Of a stretch of DNA of 7,021 bases, positions 1 to 7,021 are shown piece by piece. The position numbers and the translations under genes were made by a program. This DNA comes from an uncultured Campylobacter sp. (GTDB lineage Bacteria; Campylobacterota; Campylobacteria; Campylobacterales; Campylobacteraceae), in assembly GCF_937997595.1 (NCBI RefSeq), contig NZ_CALKTS010000131.1:1-7021 (forward strand), written 5' to 3'. Position 1 is the stretch's first letter; every line of letters begins with the position of its first letter. Under the pieces are notes generated by a model that searched no databases, was not told where the DNA came from, and saw only the letters and a program-made list of their open reading frames with translations.

Positions 1-238
1 TTTTCGTATCCCCACAGCCACGTGCGGCTGGCGTTTGCTTCGCTGCCAATATACCAGAGGCGCGCGGCGCATCATCGCCGAAACTGATCTCGCCGCGCTT
101 TAGATCCACAGACCAGCGCCTGCTCTTTACGATCAGCTTCGAGCCCGCCTCTTGCACCCTTGCGCCGCAACCTAAACACGCCGAAAATAGATCAATAAAG
201 CTGCTCTTATCCACGCCTAAGCGGTCTAAAAATTTCAT
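1..238 (-). pseudogene. 5' part of a small DUF6882-like protein gene, apparently frameshifted, cut by the window edge
   Basis: The frame opens with ATG at 238-236 (MKFLDRLGVDKSSF...), 5 nt after an AAGGA ribosome binding site. It stays open to the left edge, so the 3' end is missing. Its first 53 or so residues (to EISFGDDA) read as a normal small cytosolic protein, but the original frame then continues as an unconvincing string (SGILAAKQTPAARG). The -1 frame over about 3-60 instead reads LWYIGSEANASRTWLWGYE, which resembles the conserved GSE..S.TWLW block I recall for DUF6882 proteins. Removing one CG dinucleotide from the GCGCGCG run at 60-66 joins the halves as FGDDAPRLWYIGSEANAS, so a 2-bp slippage or sequencing error there is the simplest explanation. 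DUF6882 has no established function that I can state. Being coding is likely; the family call is from memory; pseudogene versus sequencing error is unresolved. Confidence 0.6.
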
Positions 239-242
239 TTTT

Positions 243-248
243 CTCCTT
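243..248 (-). promoter_or_regulatory. Ribosome binding site of the left-edge DUF6882-like gene
   Basis: On the minus strand the sequence reads AAGGAG followed by four A residues and then ATG. This is a strong Shine-Dalgarno match and fixes the start at 238. The spacing is at the short end of the usual range. Confidence 0.7.
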
Positions 249-253
249 TTGCC

Positions 254-293
254 GCGCCGATAAATTTAGCGCTTTTGCGGGATTTATCGGCGC
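254..293 (-). promoter_or_regulatory. Perfect 12-bp inverted repeat (hairpin) in the leader of the left-edge gene
   Basis: The arms GCGCCGATAAAT (254-265) and ATTTATCGGCGC (282-293) are exactly complementary. Between them is a 16-nt loop that can form a further 3-bp CGC/GCG stem around TTTT. On the minus strand the hairpin ends five bases before the AAGGAG of the downstream gene, so it would sit in that gene's 5' leader. On the plus strand it is followed by TCTCTTTTA, a weak terminator-like tail, but no plus-strand gene runs into it. A leader hairpin, an operator for a dimeric regulator and a terminator are all possible. The inverted repeat itself is certain; its role is inference. Confidence 0.5.
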
Positions 294-321
294 TCTCTTT
301 TATACGCCGCGCTTGGCTATG

Positions 322-343
322 GAATTTATCAAAATAAATTCTA
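322..343 (-). promoter_or_regulatory. Candidate promoter -10 overlapped by a palindrome upstream of the left-edge gene
   Basis: A perfect 7-bp inverted repeat, GAATTTA and TAAATTC separated by six bases, occupies 322-341. Its right end overlaps TAGAAT on the minus strand (343-338), a 5 of 6 match to the sigma-70 -10 consensus TATAAT. A start site near 331 would give a leader of roughly 90 nt that includes the hairpin at 254-293. No good -35 hexamer is visible, but Campylobacter promoters often lack one. A repressor site overlapping the -10 is a reasonable inference, but in AT-rich DNA a palindrome of this size can arise by chance. Confidence 0.25.
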
Positions 344-582
344 GCTGTCGCTTGCGCTATAACGATTTCATGCGGCGCGCAGTAAAATTTAATCAAATTT
401 TATAAAGTCGCAACGGATAAAATTTCATAGCAGGACGCCGCCCGGATAGAATTTTGCAGAAAGCGACGGGCACGGCGAGTGCAACTGTAGGAGATGACGG
501 GCGCGACCGCAATAATCGGCTGGCGGCAAAATTCAGACCGCTCGCGGAATGTTAAATTTGAAAGGCGAAATTTTAGCCTAAC

Positions 583-800
583 GGCAAGCGGCGAAATTCT
601 ACTACCGAGCAGCGAGCAATAGAGCTTAAAGCGGCGCAAAATGGGCGCGCAGCAGCGAATGTATCAGCTCAGGCGGCAAGCGATAGTTAAAGCCGTGCAG
701 TCATAAAATTTAAATCGCCTCTTAAGGTCGTGAAATTTAAAGATGAAATTTAATACCGAACGGCGAGCTGCTAAATTTAAACGCCCGAGCGATCGTTAAA
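583..800. repeat. Degenerate short dispersed repeats
   Basis: Several short units recur. TACCGAGCAGCGAGC (603-617) matches 754-768 at 13 of 15 positions. AGCGATAGTTAAA (679-691) matches 788-800 at 12 of 13. GGCAAGCG occurs at 583-590 and 675-682. The distances between copies (151, 109 and 92 bases) differ, so this is not a clean tandem array. It looks like a decayed or shuffled duplication of mixed GC-rich and AAATTT-containing units. Some of the similarity may come only from the biased composition. Confidence 0.35.
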
Positions 801-830
801 ATTTAAAAGCAAATTTTACGACCGCGCGAC

Positions 831-850
831 AAAAGATGAAAAAAGATGAA
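831..850. repeat. Perfect 10-bp tandem duplication
   Basis: AAAAGATGAA occurs twice in immediate succession, 25 bases downstream of the lepA stop codon. A related copy (AAAGATGAA plus ATTTA) lies at 739-752, and the second tandem copy is also followed by ATTTA. It is probably replication slippage in non-coding DNA; no function is indicated. Confidence 0.6.
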
Positions 851-874
851 ATTTAGATCACCCGCGCGATAAAT

Positions 875-2671
<1,797 letters not shown>

Positions 2672-2677
2672 GTGGCT

Positions 2678-2682
2678 TTCCT
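2678..2682 (-). promoter_or_regulatory. Ribosome binding site that decides the TTG start of lepA
   Basis: On the minus strand AGGAA lies six bases before TTG at 2671. An ATG slightly upstream, in CACAATGCGGC, is in another frame and does not give LepA. The Shine-Dalgarno sequence and the protein family therefore both point to the TTG. Confidence 0.7.
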
Positions 2683-2768
2683 GATGAAATTTTAAGCCGC
2701 ATTGTGCCGAAATTTCATTTAAAAACGGGTAAATAGGCTAATGGAGGAATGGAATTTATGAGGCGAAA

Positions 2769-2802
2769 TTTATACGGTAGCTCTAGGCGGATTGGAATTT
2801 TA
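2769..2802 (-). promoter_or_regulatory. Candidate lepA promoter
   Basis: On the minus strand TATAAA (2774-2769) matches the -10 consensus at 5 of 6 positions. Exactly 17 bases upstream is TTCCAA, a poor -35 match (3 of 6). Transcription starting near 2763 would give a leader of roughly 90 nt before the TTG. A promoter in this gap is expected because a strong terminator cuts lepA off from the upstream gene, but the exact site is a guess in AT-rich DNA. Confidence 0.3.
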
Positions 2803-2892
2803 TGAAATGGAATTTTGGGGGGGTAGAGGAGGGATATAATGCGGCTTTGAGTGATATGCTTTTAAGCATTATTGGCAATGCGCTTTGTCACG

Positions 2893-2968
2893 GTAGGATT
2901 TTAGGATGAGGATTGAGCGTAGTTTTTCCTAATTGATTTTTGCGGCTGTATTGAAATGTAGGATTTTA
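2893..2968. repeat. Pair of 11-bp direct repeats
   Basis: GTAGGATTTTA occurs at 2893-2903 and 2958-2968, with starts 65 bases apart. The first copy is followed by two more AGGAT words (2904-2913). The match is exact but short, so it could be a pair of protein-binding sites or chance. Confidence 0.45.
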
Positions 2969-3005
2969 AAAGATCCGCTACTAATAAAACCAAAATTCCG
3001 CCCAT

Positions 3006-3035
3006 AAAAAAAGGCTAGCCGGGAGGCTAGCCTTT
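3006..3035 (-). terminator. Intrinsic terminator of the large surface-protein gene
   Basis: A perfect 11-bp stem (AAAGGCTAGCC at 3010-3020 with GGCTAGCCTTT at 3025-3035) encloses a 4-base loop. On the minus strand it is followed by seven T, counting those shared with the stem. It lies 23 bases downstream of the TAG stop at 3059. Each arm contains the self-complementary octamer GGCTAGCC. Read on the plus strand the T tail is only three bases, so termination should be mainly of minus-strand transcripts. Confidence 0.9.
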
Positions 3036-3058
3036 ATGTTGCGAGCTTAACGCAAATA

Positions 3059-6000
3059 CTACCAATCGGTCTTTTGATTGTAGATATCGCGAACATCGCC
3101 AGAATCTAGAATTCTAGTCGAAGTATCGCTAGTACTATTGTCTGACGAGCTACCACCAGCGAACGATCCTACGTCATCCGCTATGCCCGATTTAACTTGA
3201 CCTTCACCGCCCCAGACCGTAGGTTTAGACTGCTTTATATGTACGCGAAGAGGATTATAATACTGTCGTACGCCTGGATACTTTTTAGAGTAGGCCCCTC
3301 CATCATTTGCAGTAAACATAGTCTTATCATTTAAGGCTGGAGTATGAATAAGCCATGGATTAGTAATGATACGTATTGTAGCATGACCGGCCGCATTACT
3401 GCTGATAGTTATATTCTCTTTACCCTTTTTTACTTTTTTTTCTCTTCCAATATTTACTTCTACGTCGCCTTCCTTAGCCAGACTGTCATAGGCGCTTACA
3501 AACTCTGCACCTATATCTTTTAAAGTAGCCTTTGTATTTACTACAAATTTCGTAAAATCAATCAAGCTACGATCTTCAGCCGCTAGCACGGTAAATATAT
3601 TCGAAGCTTTAACATTATTCGAGGAATCAATCACAACCGGGGCTTCATAGGCAAGGTTTTCATTAGGCGCAGGCATATTCGAACACTTATCAATTCTACC
3701 ACAATAAATCTGCGTATAAATAGGAACAGATATTGGAGTCCCAGTAGTAGCTTGCTGCACTATAGCTCCCAAACTTTTATCGTACGATGTACCATAGACA
3801 AATAAGGCGTAAGTGCCTACATTGTCACTATAATCTGTAACGGTCTTGCCGGTTGCGTAAGTTTTGCTATTAGAATTAGCGGCGGCTATATAAGCAGCCT
3901 TACTTGCAGCTCTGGTCTCGCTAACCTTTCTAGTAATAAAGACATCGAAATCTTCCTTAGACAGCTTTATATCGGTTTTATTGTAGTCCTCAGAGTCGGT
4001 ATCAGAGATAGCTTTGTATGAGCTATCGAATTTCGATGGCCAAAACTTTCCAAAGGTCTTAAGAGCGGTTCCGTCTTGAATATCAAAGTCACTAGCGTAG
4101 ATAAGCACCGGCGTGCTAGGGGTTTTATGCATTCTATCGAAGTTGAAATATACAGTCGAGTCAGGAGTTTGCCCCTCTCTAAATCCTTGCGCCAAAATTC
4201 TAAATTGATCCGACTTCGAGTCATACCTGATTCCCGTACCGCCTTGCGGTCTATTGATAAGCCCGCCTCTTAGCGAAGCATCAGAGTAGTAATTAAGAGC
4301 TATTCTGAGCGGTATAGGTAAGCCATAACCAGCATCACCGCTAGAAGCGGCTTCCTCCCAGTCTGGCATCTCATCAGTTTTAGAAGAACCCTTACTGCTT
4401 CTTACGTTATATTTATAGCATCTGCTATCATATCCAGTAGAGCCTAAGCATACGTCAGAATCTTTAGCAAAATACTGCGTATCGCTAGGGATCTCGTATT
4501 TAACGGCAGGTTTATCAGGATATGGCGCATAATTCGTAGTTTTACTAGTCTTGCTAGCGGTAGCTGTGGAGCAACGCCCATCGGTACTATTGTTAGCGCA
4601 ATCAAATCCGAAATTTAACTTAAAGTCAAAGTCACTTGAGAATCCACACACGGCCTGAGACTTACCACCAACATCTTGCTTATATCCGTCATAAAGCGTA
4701 GCGATGACATCCTTATAAACTTTGTCAGATAGATACGCTACTGCATTGACCTTAAGCTTAGCTAGCTGACTTATCTGATGCGTCACCGCTAAATTCTGGC
4801 TAGAATTTTCGTCAGCATATACTACGACATCGTTTTCGATGTCCGGAGCGTTGAAATATGTATACGCAGATATTCCACCCGAAATATTATTATCACCTAC
4901 ACCCCTTGTCACGCCGTTATCAAGGCTTGTGAGAGATACTCTGATACGATCCGGTCGGTATCGCAATACAATATTATCATTTATCGCTTTATCTTTGTTA
5001 GCAGCAAGCCTCATACCTACGTCGCAGCCTATCATACCTTTAGCATTAGGAGTATTGCTAGATGAATTGATAATACACTTAGCACTTTTCCATTTCTTTG
5101 AATATGTCTGATCGGAATAAGCATCTGTCCATGAGTTATCATATACGCTAACCAAAACATCGCCTACATTGTAATAATTAAAATAGTACATAGCGGTTTT
5201 AGGCTTCGTAGTAGTGTAGTTAGCCTCAGTATAGAGGATACCGTTGCTTATGTCTTTTGCGGCAGGATCTTTTCTGGACTGCGTCATCAGATATGCGCCT
5301 TGAACATGACCTTTACTATCAAATTTTGCAACGCCCTCCGTCTCTTCGATATTTCTAGCGTTAAAATTTGCCCATAAGCTTATGGCGTTTTTATCCCATA
5401 CTCTTCTAAATGCTGCGTCGAATTTCGAACTTGTACCATTTAATACGCACGAGACATCATCGCTCTTGCCAAAAGAGCCTTTTTTGATGGCTTCCGGATC
5501 AATCTCATATTTGCCTGTTTCGGCATTGTATTTAGCACCGGAATATTCCACTGCGGTACCGCCATAACAACTATCTTCTTTAACGCCACGTTTTAATGTA
5601 GTGGAAGCATTCTTTCTATCTACATAATAGGATTGAGTAGCGACATTAGCCGCGCATTCATTAGATATAAACGGACGCAAGTAGGTTTGAATACCGCGGA
5701 TCTTGGTTGATATATCTTGAGTATCATCAGAATCCGCGCCATAGCTCTTACGTAGATGATAGCGTTGATTGCCCAAATCCCCGCCAATTTCTGCTGTGTA
5801 GTTAGGTACGCCGTTGCCGCTATAGCTTCTGGCCGATATTACATGAGCCAAGATATCTGCATTTTGTGTATAATCACCACCTACGCGCAGATTACTAGGA
5901 TTAAGTACGCTGGAGCCATCACCTTTTTTAGTTATATCGCCGCTAGCGGTGGTATCTACGATCTTACTATACTTGCCCGAATCCTTCAGCGCTTTTGTAT

Positions 6001-7021
6001 CTACATTAAAATATGCAGGACGAAGCACGAAGTTATCGCTACCGCATATATGGAACGAGCCGTCTTTTGACATTTGAATTCCGAACTCATCTTTAGCAGC
6101 CTTTATATTATCTTCAAGCTTCTGCAACTCCGGTTGTATTTTATTCTCCCAAATGTCCTTCTTTTGCTCCGCAGTTAGTTTTGTGTTGCACCAACCGAAA
6201 TTCTCACCAGACTCACAATATCCATATCGCTTTTTAAGCTCCCATTTCTTGAGCTCCGAATAATAAGCCTTAGGATCGCTGTTATTTAAATCTTTGTTTT
6301 TTATATACTGATCTAAATCGGATCCTGAGGCAACTTGATTATCCGGACGATAGCTAAGCATAAATGTAAGACCCTGATACGCATCTCCTATCTCTATATC
6401 GTTTAGCTCTAAAATACTTTTTCCTTTAAAATCCATTTCCTTATCGATAGTGTAATCGGTTTTGTCCTTCATCTTAAACGGAATTTTTAAGGAATCGGTT
6501 ACGGATCGGCATGAGTAAACTGCGCTATTCCCCTTATCGCTATCGGCAATTTTATCCGAGGTGGTAGCGGCATTTCTCGCCCTGACAACGGATAAATACA
6601 ATTTACCGCTCAAGCCAAATTTTTCAAGTTTTCTGGCCTCGCTACCGATATATATGAGCTTACCGGTATTTGGATCTTTTTTGAAGTAAGGAGAATTTGC
6701 AGCAGCATCGATATATTCCGTACATTTACCAGTTTCATTGTTATACTCCTTACAAAATTGGCTCTCATAATCCGGTCTAAAGATAAGTTTTGCATCGAAA
6801 GGCTTATCGGAGATTTGAGTATATAGTCTATCATCGTCGTCATTTTTACTAAAATTCTTATTGACTACCTGCAAACCGCTTAAAGGTAGGATATTAACGC
6901 TTTTAGAAACCTTTGTCGCGTCGCATAATTCAAGCTCGGAAGCGCTATCCATCTCTATGAAGACTCGCTGACCGCCGCCTATATCTAAGCTCATCTTATA
7001 ACTTAGTGTCACGGCAGGAGC
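3059..7021 (-). CDS. Large cysteine-paired surface/secreted protein, MshQ (DUF6701)-like, N-terminus outside window
   Basis: This is a single open frame of at least 1320 codons ending in TAG at 3061-3059. The GTG at 7012 is unlikely to be the start: the frame stays open to the edge (A-P-A-V-T-L-S-Y) and no ribosome binding site precedes it. Numbering from that GTG, the 19 cysteines include close pairs at 87/97, 266/275, 646/663, 805/814, 855/865 and 1104/1110, as expected for disulfides outside the cytoplasm. Residues 276-312 look helical and charged; the rest is Asn/Ser/Tyr/Asp-rich and beta-like, with no visible membrane segment. The block from C323 (CGSDNFVLRPAYF) through RVGGDYT to GVPNYTAEIG at 410 resembles, from memory, the C-SxxFAIRPxxF...AG...PNY pattern of large MshQ-like proteins. 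YRPDRIRVSL (685-694) and the C-terminal PTVWGGEGQV and KTDW ending also recall epsilonproteobacterial members. A role with type IV pili or pseudopili, as adhesin or minor surface component, is inference only. Confidence 0.85.
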   Translation of the reverse strand, partial: APAVTLSYKMSLDIGGGQRVFIEMDSASELELCDATKVSKSVNILPLSGLQVVNKNFSKNDDDDRLYTQISDKPFDAKLIFRPDYESQFCKEYNNETGKCTEYIDAAANSPYFKKDPNTGKLIYIGSEARKLEKFGLSGKLYLSVVRARNAATTSDKIADSDKGNSAVYSCRSVTDSLKIPFKMKDKTDYTIDKEMDFKGKSILELNDIEIGDAYQGLTFMLSYRPDNQVASGSDLDQYIKNKDLNNSDPKAYYSELKKWELKKRYGYCESGENFGWCNTKLTAEQKKDIWENKIQPELQKLEDNIKAAKDEFGIQMSKDGSFHICGSDNFVLRPAYFNVDTKALKDSGKYSKIVDTTASGDITKKGDGSSVLNPSNLRVGGDYTQNADILAHVISARSYSGNGVPNYTAEIGGDLGNQRYHLRKSYGADSDDTQDISTKIRGIQTYLRPFISNECAANVATQSYYVDRKNASTTLKRGVKEDSCYGGTAVEYSGAKYNAETGKYEIDPEAIKKGSFGKSDDVSCVLNGTSSKFDAAFRRVWDKNAISLWANFNARNIEETEGVAKFDSKGHVQGAYLMTQSRKDPAAKDISNGILYTEANYTTTKPKTAMYYFNYYNVGDVLVSVYDNSWTDAYSDQTYSKKWKSAKCIINSSSNTPNAKGMIGCDVGMRLAANKDKAINDNIVLRYRPDRIRVSLTSLDNGVTRGVGDNNISGGISAYTYFNAPDIENDVVVYADENSSQNLAVTHQISQLAKLKVNAVAYLSDKVYKDVIATLYDGYKQDVGGKSQAVCGFSSDFDFKLNFGFDCANNSTDGRCSTATASKTSKTTNYAPYPDKPAVKYEIPSDTQYFAKDSDVCLGSTGYDSRCYKYNVRSSKGSSKTDEMPDWEEAASSGDAGYGLPIPLRIALNYYSDASLRGGLINRPQGGTGIRYDSKSDQFRILAQGFREGQTPDSTVYFNFDRMHKTPSTPVLIYASDFDIQDGTALKTFGKFWPSKFDSSYKAISDTDSEDYNKTDIKLSKEDFDVFITRKVSETRAASKAAYIAAANSNSKTYATGKTVTDYSDNVGTYALFVYGTSYDKSLGAIVQQATTGTPISVPIYTQIYCGRIDKCSNMPAPNENLAYEAPVVIDSSNNVKASNIFTVLAAEDRSLIDFTKFVVNTKATLKDIGAEFVSAYDSLAKEGDVEVNIGREKKVKKGKENITISSNAAGHATIRIITNPWLIHTPALNDKTMFTANDGGAYSKKYPGVRQYYNPLRVHIKQSKPTVWGGEGQVKSGIADDVGSFAGGSSSDNSTSDTSTRILDSGDVRDIYNQKTDW

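Larger units (their letters stand above)
294..874. other. Gene-poor intergenic region rich in AAATTT words
   Basis: No reading frame here has a plausible start, ribosome binding site and protein-like composition. The region alternates AT-rich words built on AAATTT with GC-rich stretches such as ccgagcgagc. Counting by eye, AAATTT occurs at 385, 395, 420, 554, 568, 706, 733, 746, 773, 799, 811 and 849, plus 871 overlapping the lepA stop codon. About 0.15 to 0.5 would be expected by chance. The same word also occurs in lepA (near 1395, 1480, 1744, 2442 and 2645) and a few times in the large gene, so it is common locally and densest here. No intrinsic terminator is visible just downstream of lepA. 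Confidence 0.6.
2683..3005. other. Intergenic region between the large surface-protein gene and lepA
   Basis: No credible protein gene was found here; the only starts with any ribosome-binding-like sequence open frames of three to eight codons. The region contains three copies of TGGAATTT (2750-2757, 2793-2800, 2808-2815), a run of seven G at 2817-2823, and a plus-strand TATAAT at 2835-2840. Two short mutually exclusive hairpins lie at 2856-2869 and 2866-2881. An 11-bp direct repeat, GTAGGATTTTA, occurs at 2893-2903 and 2958-2968. The right part runs into the terminator of the large gene. Confidence 0.6.

Noticed and set aside
400..639. 79-codon minus-strand frame with a TTG start
   Set aside because: No ribosome binding site, arginine/serine-rich composition typical of non-coding GC/AT mosaic, and it lies in repeat-bearing intergenic DNA.
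2817..2823. G7 run as a phase-variation tract
   Set aside because: Campylobacter contingency tracts are usually eight or more G and lie in or just before surface-structure genes. This one is about 150 bases upstream of the housekeeping gene lepA.
2835..2849. AGGAGGG-ATATA-ATG as a translation start on the plus strand
   Set aside because: The frame stops after three codons (ATG CGG CTT TGA); the TATAAT is better read as a possible -10 box.
5756..6070. 104-codon plus-strand frame opposite the large gene
   Set aside because: It is fully antisense to a well-supported long frame with no start context; the same applies to 4839-5111, 5382-5567 and 4076-4273.
7010..7012. GTG as the start of the large gene
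   Set aside because: The frame is open upstream to the window edge, there is no Shine-Dalgarno sequence, and no signal peptide follows. The true start is outside the window.

Overview
The window looks like chromosomal DNA from a Campylobacter-type epsilonproteobacterium with fairly high GC, such as the oral C. gracilis / C. rectus / C. showae / C. curvus group. Three things suggest this: the close fit of LepA to Campylobacter LepA, the very frequent words AAATTT and AAATTTAA in otherwise GC-rich DNA, and AAGGA-type ribosome binding sites. The genus call is an inference and the species is not resolved. All three supported genes lie on the minus strand, so transcription runs from right to left.

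Right part (3059-7021): one very long reading frame fills more than half the window. It is open through the right edge, so its start, and any signal peptide, lies outside. The visible 1320 or so residues have 19 cysteines in closely spaced pairs, many Asn/Ser/Tyr/Asp residues, no visible membrane span, and motifs recalling large MshQ-like (DUF6701-type) surface proteins linked to type IV pilus/pseudopilus loci. It ends in a strong intrinsic terminator (3006-3035). Sampled lines of this gene are about 33-47% GC, against 55-67% in lepA.

Middle (875-2671): lepA, encoding elongation factor 4, is complete, with a TTG start and a good Shine-Dalgarno sequence. About 390 bases separate it from the surface-protein gene. 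They hold the terminator, a candidate lepA promoter, short direct repeats and a G7 run.

Left part (1-874): about 580 bases (294-874) hold no credible gene, only a mosaic of AAATTT words and GC-rich degenerate repeats. At the left edge is the 5' end of a small gene resembling the DUF6882 family, apparently frameshifted near position 60-66. A perfect 12-bp inverted repeat lies just upstream of its ribosome binding site.

The three genes show no functional link. The terminator separates the surface-protein gene from lepA, and lepA is a housekeeping gene that probably has its own promoter. The least explained items are the large cysteine-paired protein, the AAATTT-rich gene-free region, and the hairpin plus frameshift at the left-edge gene. 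No mobile element, CRISPR array, tRNA or rRNA was seen.
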